A DNA stretch of 64,000 bases from Campylobacter sp. RM5004 (lineage in GTDB: Bacteria; Campylobacterota; Campylobacteria; Campylobacterales; Campylobacteraceae), in the NCBI RefSeq assembly GCF_022369455.1, contig NZ_CP059599.1:1144409-1208408 (forward strand). Reading direction: 5' to 3'. The notes beneath the pieces are model-generated. The model searched no databases and was not told the DNA's origin. It saw nothing but the letters and a program-made list of their open reading frames with translations. Positions 17,243-25,141 of this stretch are shown here, in pieces (position 1 is the stretch's first letter; the number at the start of each line of letters is the position of its first letter). A program made the position numbers and the translations under genes.

Positions 17243-18643
17243 TCAAATATAATTTGGTGCATCGTTTGAAAAGATTATTAAATCTTTTTCTTTAGTATTG
17301 TTTGCTAAAGTATCTATTAACTCTGCTTTATCTTTTAAGATTATTTTATCAATCTTTAGATTTTCATCATAAATTAAAGCATTGCTTTCGCTTGTAATTA
17401 TCGCTAAATCAAAACATTCATTAATTACTTCGCAAAGCTTTATATTAAGCTCATCACTTGCTTCAATAATTCCTGGACTTACCAAAACTCTTTTTCCAGC
17501 TTTATAATCTTTTATTATTTTATAGCTATCACTCATTCCATCATAGTTTCCATTAAAACCATCGTCAATTATAAATTTTGGCTCTTTTGAGATAATTTCT
17601 AGTCTATGAGCTGTTGGCTTTATATTTTTTACCTCTTCTTTAATCTGCTCATAATTTAAGCCTAAAGCTTTAGCTAAACTAATACAAGCTGCTAAATTAC
17701 TAGCATTAAAACTACCTAATAAATTAGCAAAATAATCTTCGCCTTTATATTTAAAACTAAGCCCATCAAGGCTTGCATTAATATCGCTTAATCCTTCATC
17801 ATAAGAAGAAGTTTCATTTACACTACTATGAGTAATTGCTAACTCAAACCTTTCGCTTTGTAAGGCTTCTTTTTTTGTAGCTCTTGTGTTTTCTATATTT
17901 TTAAAATATTCTAAATGCGCTGTGCCGATTTGTCCTATTATTACATAATGAGGGCGAACTAATTTAGTGATTTCTAATATATCGCCTTGCTTTCTAGCAC
18001 CTGCTTCAATGATTAATAACTCCGTATCAGGCTTAAGATTTTCATTAATATCTTTTATAAGCCCTAAAGTAGTGTTAATGCTACCTTTTGCATAATGGAT
18101 TTTAAAATGATTTTGTGTAATTTGAGCTAAAAAATGCTTTATGCTGGTTTTTCCATAACTAGCAGTTATTAAGACTACTTTGCAATTATTTAATTTTGTA
18201 ATCTTTTCGTAAGCTTTGTTATAAAAGCCCTTATTTACAAAATATTCGCATATATAAGAGCAAATAAACGCAAAAGCTAAAATATCAAGCGTATGTGGGT
18301 CAAGCTTATAATAAAAATGAAGTGGACTAAAAATCAAAACACCTAATAAATTAAATGCAAAAAGCCTTTTAATTCTAGCAGTAAATACCAAAGGCTTATC
18401 AATATTTTTAGCTAGTAAAACAAGTGCTATTAAATAAACAATCATCAAAGCTAACGCTAAATAATGATTAATATCACAAGTGATTACATAGAGTAAAAAA
18501 GGAGCTATTAGATAATAAAAATGCCAACGCTTTTTGGCAAAATTAAAAATAACTCTTTTAAATTTATAACTATTTAGCTGTAAAACCAAAGCTAAATAAT
18601 AAAGCATTAAAAACGAAAAAATCGCTGAAACAATATAAATCAT
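17243..18643 (-). CDS. murF: UDP-MurNAc-tripeptide--D-Ala-D-Ala ligase, membrane-anchored form
   Basis: This Mur ligase makes the last cytoplasmic peptidoglycan precursor. The N-terminus has about four to five membrane helices (residues 1-130) instead of the usual Mur N-terminal domain. The ATPase core follows: P-loop ITASYGKTSIKH, KGSINTTLG, EAGARKQGDI, then C-terminal AHRLEI and DDGFNGNYDGM. I recall the membrane-anchored form from Campylobacter. The ATG overlaps the previous stop (TGATG) with AAGGG upstream; a TTG one codon earlier is less likely. The preceding gene looks like the missing N-terminal domain. Confidence 0.87.
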   Translation of the reverse strand: MIYIVSAIFSFLMLYYLALVLQLNSYKFKRVIFNFAKKRWHFYYLIAPFLLYVITCDINHYLALALMIVYLIALVLLAKNIDKPLVFTARIKRLFAFNLLGVLIFSPLHFYYKLDPHTLDILAFAFICSYICEYFVNKGFYNKAYEKITKLNNCKVVLITASYGKTSIKHFLAQITQNHFKIHYAKGSINTTLGLIKDINENLKPDTELLIIEAGARKQGDILEITKLVRPHYVIIGQIGTAHLEYFKNIENTRATKKEALQSERFELAITHSSVNETSSYDEGLSDINASLDGLSFKYKGEDYFANLLGSFNASNLAACISLAKALGLNYEQIKEEVKNIKPTAHRLEIISKEPKFIIDDGFNGNYDGMSDSYKIIKDYKAGKRVLVSPGIIEASDELNIKLCEVINECFDLAIITSESNALIYDENLKIDKIILKDKAELIDTLANNTKEKDLIIFSNDAPNYI

Positions 18644-19479
18644 CAAAATAACCCTTCATCACTTGTATTAAGCTCTTTTAAAAAATCAGTTTTGCTAATC
18701 TTACTAAGCATATAAGTATTGTTTGTAACCTTGCTTACTTCTACTAAATTAATATGTTTTTTAATCTCTTTTATAACCTCTATATTTTGCTCAAAAAATA
18801 CAACCTTAGAGCCTTCACTCATCTTAACTATTTCATTATTTTCATTTAAAAAAATAAAATCTAATAATTTAAGATTTGAATAATTAATTTCTAGCTCTTT
18901 AATTGAGTGAATTTTTGCTAATTGCTCTGTAAAAATAACAGGTATAAAAACATTATAATAATATTCATCATTCAAGATTAAATCTTGATAAAAAAAGCTT
19001 GATCGCTTGATAATATTATAAGAATATTCTTGCTTACTTACACTCAAACTCAGCTCTTTTAAATAATCCAAATCACTGCTAAAAAGCAAATCTTGTTTTA
19101 GTATTAATTCAAAATCTTTAAATAAATCATTGCTTAATACCGAAATATTTAGCCTTTTTAAGCATTCTATGCCTAATTCATCAAATAAAATAGCTCTTTT
19201 ATTCATAGAAGAAAAAGCAATTATTCTAAGCATAGAATGATAAAAATCATCAACCAATAAATAAGCAACTTCTTCATCAACAACCTTAAGCTTATCTGTG
19301 CTAATTATCGCATAAGCACCTTTATTTATAGCTTCTTTTGCTTCTTCTTCACTATTTGTAAAAAAAGCACTAGCCATAGTAACATTACTTAAGTTCGTGC
19401 AAAAACTACTAAGCCTTAAATTATTAGACTTGTTTATAATTTTTGCATTAATTAATTCCGAAAAATTGCTTATTTGCAA
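18643..19479 (-). CDS. unrecognised protein, N-terminus like the substrate-binding domain of Mur ligases
   Basis: The protein is 278 residues and starts at TTG with AGGA seven bases upstream, three bases after the metG stop. Residues 20-65 (SSFCTNLSNVTMASAFFTNS, EEAKEAINKGAYAIIST) follow the pattern of the MurE/MurF N-terminal UDP-binding domain: a conserved S/T-x-R-like turn, lFva, then A-I-x-x-G-A-x-x-v-v. The rest has no clear match. It is translationally coupled to murF, which lacks that domain. I infer a split MurF in which this protein supplies UDP-substrate binding; this is untested. Confidence 0.6.
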   Translation of the reverse strand: MQISNFSELINAKIINKSNNLRLSSFCTNLSNVTMASAFFTNSEEEAKEAINKGAYAIISTDKLKVVDEEVAYLLVDDFYHSMLRIIAFSSMNKRAILFDELGIECLKRLNISVLSNDLFKDFELILKQDLLFSSDLDYLKELSLSVSKQEYSYNIIKRSSFFYQDLILNDEYYYNVFIPVIFTEQLAKIHSIKELEINYSNLKLLDFIFLNENNEIVKMSEGSKVVFFEQNIEVIKEIKKHINLVEVSKVTNNTYMLSKISKTDFLKELNTSDEGLF

Positions 19480-19482
19480 GGC

Positions 19483-21363
19483 TTATCCTATGATTGCACC
19501 ATTTTCGCAAGGACTTAATGGACTAAGTAATACTAAGCTCTCATCTGAATTTTTAGCACTTAAAATCATTCCTTCGCTTAAATGTTTAAAGATTTTTCTA
19601 CTTTCTAAATTAGCAAGTAAAATAATTTGTTTTCCAACTAATTGCTCAGGTTTATAATATTTAGCAATTCCACTTAAAACTTGGCGTTTTTCAGTGCCTA
19701 AATCAAGCTGAAATTTTAGTAATTTTTCACTACCTTCAACATTTTCACATTCTAAAACAGTTGCTACTTGCATTTTAATTTTTGCAAAATCATCAATTTT
19801 TATTTTTGGCTCTTTTATTTCTTCTTTAACTTCTTTAATCTCTTGCATATTTTCAACCTTTAATTCAACTCTAGAAAATAAATGTTCGCACTCGCTTACC
19901 TTAAAGCTATTTTGCAAAACAAACATATCATTATATGCCTTAGTATCAATGCTAATTCCTAAAGCATTTGCAATTTTTAAACTTGCTTTTGGCATAACAG
20001 GGCTTAATAAAATACTAGCATTTTTTAAAATATTAAAAATTACTACCAATAAGCTTTGAGTTTTTTCGCTTTCGTTATTTTTCATCATATTCCAAGGCTC
20101 ATATTTTGAAACCATAGCATTTGCAACACTTAAAGCTTTTAAAACTTCATTTATGTATTCGTTCATTCTAAGCTCATTAATTGCATTTATACTTGCTTTA
20201 AAATGCTCGTTTGCTTCATTTAATTCTTCGCTAAATCCTGATTTAAATTCCACGCTCAAATCAAAGTATTTTTTAGCCATTGAGATACTTCTACTTAATA
20301 AATTGCCTAATTCATTTACTAATTCGCCATTTATTTTATTAACCATTGCAGCTTTGCTAAAATCTCCGTCATTTCCAAAAGGCATTTGAGATAATAAAAA
20401 GTATCTTAAAGGCTCATTTCCAAATTCATTTTTAATATCTTGTGGATTTACAACATTACCTATACTCTTACTCATTTTCTCGCCTTCAACAGTCCACCAG
20501 CCATGCGCTCCTATCATCTTAGGCAGTGGCAAATCAAGACTCATTAAAAAGCAAGGCCAATAAATAGCATGAAATTTTAAAATATCTTTTCCAACTAATT
20601 GAACATTTGCAGGCCAAAAAGACATTTTCGCATCATCATCTAAGTATCCTAAAGCACTTAAATAATTACTAAGTGCATCAAGCCATACATAAATAATATG
20701 CTTATCATCATTTAATTCATCAGGTATTTTTATCCCCCATGAAAAGCTAGTTCTAGTAACTGATAAATCCCTTAAACCTTGTTTTACAAAGGCTATTACT
20801 TCATTTTTTTTACTTGCTGGCATAATGCAAGTTGGATTTTCTTCATACCATTTTAATAATCTATCTTGGTATTTGCTTAATCTAAAAAAATAGCTCTCTT
20901 CTTTTAATATCCTTGTAGGCTTTTTGCAATCAGGGCATTTATCCTCATCTAAAAGCTGAGTTTTAGTATGAAAAGTCTCGCAAGATACACAATAATGCCC
21001 TTCATATTCATCTTTATAAATATCGCCTTTTTCATACATTTTTAAAAATATCTTGCGAACAATTGCTTTGTGCTTTTCATCTGTTGTTCTTATAAAATAA
21101 TCATTGCTAATTTCAAGTTCAGCCCATAAATCTTTAAAACTTTTACTAACTTTATCAGCATAAGCCTTAGGACTTTCATTGTATTTAATAGCACTTTCTT
21201 CTATTTTTTGTCCGTGCTCATCTGTGCCTGTTAAAAAAAATGTTTCATCTCCACGAAGTCTTGCAAATCTTGCAAGCGTATCTGCAATTATAGTAGTATA
21301 TGCGTGTCCTATATGAGCTTTATCGTTTACATAATAAATAGGAGTTGTAATATATGTTTTCAT
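19483..21363 (-). CDS. metG: methionyl-tRNA synthetase
   Basis: This is a class I synthetase with the HIGH-like HIGHAYT, a zinc-binding knuckle (CVSC ... CPDC near residues 125-145), WLDALSNY and the KMSKS loop at ~295. The C-terminal ~105 residues form a fused tRNA-binding (Trbp111/EMAP) domain starting IDDFAKIKMQVATVLECE. At 626 residues it is normal for the fused form. The ribosome site is AAGGA. It lies downstream of the 61-aa Cys protein in the conserved mobB-fbp order. Residues SVEFKSGF (around 20233-20251) resemble the in-gene repeat peptide seen in ape1. Confidence 0.97.
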   Translation of the reverse strand: MKTYITTPIYYVNDKAHIGHAYTTIIADTLARFARLRGDETFFLTGTDEHGQKIEESAIKYNESPKAYADKVSKSFKDLWAELEISNDYFIRTTDEKHKAIVRKIFLKMYEKGDIYKDEYEGHYCVSCETFHTKTQLLDEDKCPDCKKPTRILKEESYFFRLSKYQDRLLKWYEENPTCIMPASKKNEVIAFVKQGLRDLSVTRTSFSWGIKIPDELNDDKHIIYVWLDALSNYLSALGYLDDDAKMSFWPANVQLVGKDILKFHAIYWPCFLMSLDLPLPKMIGAHGWWTVEGEKMSKSIGNVVNPQDIKNEFGNEPLRYFLLSQMPFGNDGDFSKAAMVNKINGELVNELGNLLSRSISMAKKYFDLSVEFKSGFSEELNEANEHFKASINAINELRMNEYINEVLKALSVANAMVSKYEPWNMMKNNESEKTQSLLVVIFNILKNASILLSPVMPKASLKIANALGISIDTKAYNDMFVLQNSFKVSECEHLFSRVELKVENMQEIKEVKEEIKEPKIKIDDFAKIKMQVATVLECENVEGSEKLLKFQLDLGTEKRQVLSGIAKYYKPEQLVGKQIILLANLESRKIFKHLSEGMILSAKNSDESLVLLSPLSPCENGAIIG

Positions 21364-21371
21364 CTAAATCC

Positions 21372-21557
21372 TTAAAAGTTGAAGTCTTGTGAAGCACCTT
21401 GCGACATATTTTCATAAGTTGCTTTTACAAAAGTATCTCTTATTTCACATTCGCAAAGTTTTTCACAATCTATACAAGATAATTTATTTTGTGTTTTTTG
21501 TTGGCAATCTTGCAAGGCAATTTTTGCAGCATGCAAATTACTCTCATAAATATTCAT
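21372..21557 (-). CDS. conserved 61-aa cysteine-containing protein
   Basis: It contains CQQ, CIDCEKLCECE: five Cys in a short stretch that could bind a metal. No named domain is recognised. It overlaps fbp by 14 bp with AAAGGG as ribosome site. The same small gene sits between metG and fbp in C. jejuni (recalled as Cj0839c), which supports it as a real conserved gene. Function unknown. Confidence 0.75.
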   Translation of the reverse strand: MNIYESNLHAAKIALQDCQQKTQNKLSCIDCEKLCECEIRDTFVKATYENMSQGASQDFNF

Positions 21558-22407
21558 TCAAATAACCCTTTTCATACATTGAGCCTAAATAACAAGGTGT
21601 GCTTGCATGAATTGTGCTAAATTTTAGATTTAATAAACTTTCATATCCTTTTGAGCCTTTTATACCATCGCTTGAAAATCCACCAGCTTTTTCATAAATA
21701 TAAGCGAAAGGAAATACTTCAAATAAAGCTCTAAGTTTTCCTAATTTACCATCATTTAGGGTTGCTGTGCTTGTATTTGGGTATGAAAATAAGCCACCAC
21801 CTTTAATTAAAATTTGGTGTAAATCACTAACCATAGCACCACTATATCTTAAGCGATATCCATCAGCAAATATCTTATCAATCATAGTTTTATGCTCTTT
21901 GCTCCAGTCTTTTTGAGTGCCACCTGTTGCGTTTAATTTGCCTTTTTCTTCTAATTTTAAATCTTTTAGATATTTAAACTCTTTTCCATCATATTCATAT
22001 AATTTTGGTTCATTTATACAAATTACAAGCTGAGTTCTAGGTCCATAAATTGAATAAACAGCTGCTTTTAAATTAGCAGGTTCAGCTGTATTTTCATAAA
22101 TTGCAAAAATACTTCCAACAGCAAAATTAACATCAAAAAGTGAAGAACCATCAAGTGGATCGTATGCAACAACATATCTTGCATCATCATATAAAAAATG
22201 TGGATTTTCTTTTTCTTCGCTAATAATTGCTTTTATAGAACCAACTTTACTAAGCTCATTTGTAATTATCATATCACTTAAAACATCTTGTTTAAGCTGT
22301 AAATCTCCACTAGCATTATTAAGCTCTGTATAACCATATTCTGGATTATCAAAACTTTGTTTAATTTTTAAAACACTTGCTTTTATAGCTTGAATTACTT
22401 CTTGCAT
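21544..22407 (-). CDS. fbp: fructose-1,6-bisphosphatase class I
   Basis: This enzyme converts fructose-1,6-bisphosphate to fructose-6-phosphate, the committed step of gluconeogenesis. The metal site VVAYDPLDGSSLFDVNFAVG (residues ~78-97) is diagnostic, with ISEEKE upstream and LRYSGAMVSDLHQIL for substrate binding. At 287 residues it is somewhat short, as in other Campylobacter. Its ATG shares a base with the mobB stop (TAATG). It fits an organism that builds sugars from organic and amino acids. Confidence 0.95.
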   Translation of the reverse strand: MQEVIQAIKASVLKIKQSFDNPEYGYTELNNASGDLQLKQDVLSDMIITNELSKVGSIKAIISEEKENPHFLYDDARYVVAYDPLDGSSLFDVNFAVGSIFAIYENTAEPANLKAAVYSIYGPRTQLVICINEPKLYEYDGKEFKYLKDLKLEEKGKLNATGGTQKDWSKEHKTMIDKIFADGYRLRYSGAMVSDLHQILIKGGGLFSYPNTSTATLNDGKLGKLRALFEVFPFAYIYEKAGGFSSDGIKGSKGYESLLNLKFSTIHASTPCYLGSMYEKGYLNEYL

Positions 22408-22877
22408 TAAATCTCCTTAGCATTCTTTAGAACAAAATCGCTAATACTAGCAATATCATCTAAATTAAATTGAGTTAATCCGTAGTTTTTATTAGAATAA
22501 CTTGCTAATGCTAAAGAATATTCTAAATAACTCTCATCAATTTCTTTACAAAATACGCAAAGTCTCGGTAATGGTAAAATCTTAAGACCTTCAACCAAAA
22601 CAATATCAGCACTAAATTGCTTAATAATTTGCTCAATTTCAAGTGAATGATGATAAAACATAGTAGTTTTATTTGGACTTAGCACTGCAACTTCTGCACC
22701 TGTTTGATAAAATTTAAAACTATCTTTACCATTAGTATCAAATACGGCTTTATCTTTTGGATCATGCTTAATAATTGCTACTTTTAAGCCTTGATTTTGT
22801 AAATATTCTGAAATTTTACAAATTAATGTAGTTTTGCCCGAATTTGATGGGCCTGTGAATGCGAATGCTTTTTTCAT
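22407..22877 (-). CDS. mobB: molybdopterin-guanine dinucleotide biosynthesis adaptor MobB
   Basis: This 156-residue P-loop GTPase has FTGPSNSGKTTLICKI at the N-terminus and LVEGLKILPLPRLCVF at ~105-120, both typical of MobB. MobB assists MobA in making the bis-MGD cofactor of formate dehydrogenase, nitrate reductase and similar enzymes. It is the first gene of the run to metG and murF, and is divergent from a small lipoprotein gene across a 56-bp AT-rich gap that must hold both promoters. Confidence 0.92.
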   Translation of the reverse strand: MKKAFAFTGPSNSGKTTLICKISEYLQNQGLKVAIIKHDPKDKAVFDTNGKDSFKFYQTGAEVAVLSPNKTTMFYHHSLEIEQIIKQFSADIVLVEGLKILPLPRLCVFCKEIDESYLEYSLALASYSNKNYGLTQFNLDDIASISDFVLKNAKEI

Positions 22878-22933
22878 TGATTAACCTTTTTTATTAAAAA
22901 TTATAAAATTATAAATTAAACAAAGAAGAAGTT

Positions 22934-23329
22934 ATGAAAAAAGCCATATTATTAATAATTTTTATATTTTTATCAGCTTGTGTAAAAGACAAAAATGAAT
23001 TTTATAATTCTAAAGAAGAGATAATGCTAAGGTCTTATTATATAAAAGACTTTATTATAAGTTATTTAGGAGTTAAAGATAATAAAGATATATTAATTAT
23101 CGCTAGTAAAACTAAATTAAACTCAATTTTGGTTGATAATATCAGTAGGGATTTTGAGAGTATTTCTAAGGATTTATTTAATCTACCTTATCAAAATGAT
23201 TTTTTATATTTTTATAAAACAAGCTTTGATTTAATAAATAAATCAGTAATAAATGTAATTTTAAACAATGATAACGAAACAAGTATAAACATTCAAAAGA
23301 TTTCAAAATCTCTTGAATATCATTTGTAA
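22934..23329 (+). CDS. small putative lipoprotein
   Basis: The signal peptide (MKKAILLIIFIFLSAC) has a lipobox LSAC with Cys16. The 115-residue mature part is Asn/Lys-rich with two hydrophobic strands, and no domain is recognised. C. jejuni has a predicted lipoprotein gene at the same place next to mobB (recalled as Cj0842), so it is probably orthologous. The stop codon overlaps the edge of a repeat hairpin. Confidence 0.75.
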   Translation: MKKAILLIIFIFLSACVKDKNEFYNSKEEIMLRSYYIKDFIISYLGVKDNKDILIIASKTKLNSILVDNISRDFESISKDLFNLPYQNDFLYFYKTSFDLINKSVINVILNNDNETSINIQKISKSLEYHL

Positions 23330-23369
23330 TTCCTATTTCAAATTCTTTTGGAATTTAAAATAGGAAATT
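23328..23369 (+). repeat. head-to-head dispersed repeats, hairpin between convergent genes
   Basis: Forward copy AATTCCTATTTCAAATTC (23328-23345) pairs with reverse copy GAATTTAAAATAGGAA (23351-23366) with one mismatch over a 5-nt loop. It occupies the whole gap between the lipoprotein (+) and ald (-) genes and could be a two-way terminator. Confidence 0.8.
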
Positions 23370-23372
23370 GAG

Positions 23373-24485
23373 TTATTTTGCAATGAAATTATTAGGATTA
23401 AAATATTCTAAATTAAATGCTTCTGCAACACCTTCATGAGTGCAATGACCTTTATGAGTATTTAATCCATGTCTTAAACTCTCAAAACAAGTAATCGCTC
23501 CAACTACTCCTAAGTTTGCTATTTTTATACCATAAGGAGTTGTTGCGTTTAATAAAGCTAAAGTAGCTGTTTTTGCTACTGCACCTGGCATATTAGCAAC
23601 TGCATAATGAATAATCCCATCTACTTCATAAATAGGATTTGTGTGAGTTGTCGCACGGCTTGTTTCAAAGCAACCCCCTTGATCTATCGCAACATCAACA
23701 ATTACCGCACCTTTTTTCATATGTTTTAAATGTTTTCTTGATAATAATTTAGGAGTTTTTGCACCAGGAACTAAAGCTGCTCCAATAACCACATCAGCAT
23801 CTTTAATACTATCTAAGATATTTGAAATATTACTATAAAGTGTAGTGATTTTGCCATTAAATACATGGTCAATATAATCAAGCCTATTTGCATCACGACC
23901 TAAAATTACAACTTCAGCACCCATTCCAAAAGCAAGTTGTGCAGCATTTAATCCAACCATACCACTTCCTAAAATCACAACCTTACCTTTTTTAACACCT
24001 GTAAGTCCGCTAAGAAGCATACCATTGCCACCATAAGTTTTCTCAAGATATTTACAGCCTTGAATAACTGCTAAACGACCTGCGATAGCGCTCATTGGAG
24101 CTAGACAAGGTAAGCTTTTTCCTTCTTGAATAGTTTCGTATGCAAATGCTGAAATTTCTTTTTCTATAAGCATTTTTGTAAGCTTTTCATCTGCTGCAAG
24201 ATGTAAATAAGTATATAAAATTTGCCCTTTTTTAAAAAATTTATATTCACACTCAATTGGTTCTTTAACTTTAACAATCATTCCTGCTTTATCAAAGATT
24301 TCTTCTTTTGTTAAAATTTTAGCTCCAGCTTTTATATATTCTTCATCACTTATATCGATTCCAGCTCCTGCTTTGCTTTCTACTAAAACTTCATGTCCAT
24401 GATTAATATATTCAACAACATCTAAAGGTGTTAACCCAACTCTATATTCTTGGTCTTTAATTTCTTTTAAACAACCTATTATCAT
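23373..24485 (-). CDS. ald: alanine dehydrogenase
   Basis: The protein is 370 residues, standard for NAD-dependent alanine dehydrogenase, which interconverts L-alanine and pyruvate plus ammonia. Visible marks are MIIGCLKEIKDQEYRVGLTP at the N-terminus, substrate-site KVKEP and YLHLAAD (His ~95), the Rossmann motif VVILGSGMVGLNAAQLAFG, and DVAIDQGGCFETS. It is monocistronic. Its ribosome site AAGGAG is inside a 9-bp hairpin in the leader, suggesting translational control. Confidence 0.95.
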   Translation of the reverse strand: MIIGCLKEIKDQEYRVGLTPLDVVEYINHGHEVLVESKAGAGIDISDEEYIKAGAKILTKEEIFDKAGMIVKVKEPIECEYKFFKKGQILYTYLHLAADEKLTKMLIEKEISAFAYETIQEGKSLPCLAPMSAIAGRLAVIQGCKYLEKTYGGNGMLLSGLTGVKKGKVVILGSGMVGLNAAQLAFGMGAEVVILGRDANRLDYIDHVFNGKITTLYSNISNILDSIKDADVVIGAALVPGAKTPKLLSRKHLKHMKKGAVIVDVAIDQGGCFETSRATTHTNPIYEVDGIIHYAVANMPGAVAKTATLALLNATTPYGIKIANLGVVGAITCFESLRHGLNTHKGHCTHEGVAEAFNLEYFNPNNFIAK

Positions 24486-24487
24486 AA

Positions 24488-24513
24488 ATACTCCTTCTAA
24501 GTTAAAGGAGTAT
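24488..24513 (-). promoter_or_regulatory. leader hairpin covering the ald ribosome-binding site
   Basis: On the minus strand ATACTCCTT pairs perfectly with AAGGAGTAT over an 8-nt loop (TAACTTAG). The second arm contains the complete ribosome site, five bases before the ald ATG. A TATATAT stretch a few bases upstream could be the -10, so the leader would begin at or near the hairpin. The fold is seen; regulation is inferred. Confidence 0.55.
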
Positions 24514-24583
24514 GATATATAAAAATAAAAAATCTAAAAAGAAATTTTTTAAAAAAATATGAAAATTGTTACAATTTTACAAG

Positions 24584-25141
24584 TTATATGTCTTCTAATA
24601 TATGCACAATAACTATTTTGCAAGCTAAGAATAATAAAAGCAAACTTCCTATGGGTTGTAAAATCTTTTTGTTGGCCTTAATTTTACTAATTAAAAAACT
24701 TGAAATACACATTACAAATGTAATGCTAAAAATTAAAATAATAGACATAAACAAATCATATTTTAATGAAAAAATCATAAGTCCAGCACCTAAAGCATCA
24801 ATACTTGTAGCAATACTTAGCATAAATAAAGAAAAATAATTTATATTAATTTCTTCTTTATTTTCATCTAAAAATTCTTTAAATAACTTATAAGATAAAA
24901 AAGCAAAAATAAAAAATATTAAATAATGATCAATTGCTTGAATTATTTTCATATATTTTGTATTTAGATAATAAGTTATGTAATAGCCTATAATGGGCAT
25001 AAAAGCTTGAAAAAACGCTGCTAAAGAGCTAAAAACAATTAATTTTTTTATATTATTTCGTAGCACCAAGCATATACTAAGTGCTACGAAAAACGCATCT
25101 ATTCCTAAAGAAAAGGCTAAGATGATTAAATCAATTATCAT
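24584..25141 (-). CDS. mntP: MntP-type manganese efflux membrane protein
   Basis: This 185-residue protein has six membrane helices in two related halves. The paired acidic motifs SLGIDAFFVALS (helix 1) and SIATSIDALGAGLM (helix 4) are the signature of MntP/DUF204. The family exports Mn(II). The ATG at 25141 overlaps the gyrA 3' end and has AGGG seven bases upstream; TTG one codon earlier is possible. Co-transcription with gyrA is likely. Confidence 0.85.
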   Translation of the reverse strand: MIIDLIILAFSLGIDAFFVALSICLVLRNNIKKLIVFSSLAAFFQAFMPIIGYYITYYLNTKYMKIIQAIDHYLIFFIFAFLSYKLFKEFLDENKEEININYFSLFMLSIATSIDALGAGLMIFSLKYDLFMSIILIFSITFVMCISSFLISKIKANKKILQPIGSLLLLFLACKIVIVHILEDI

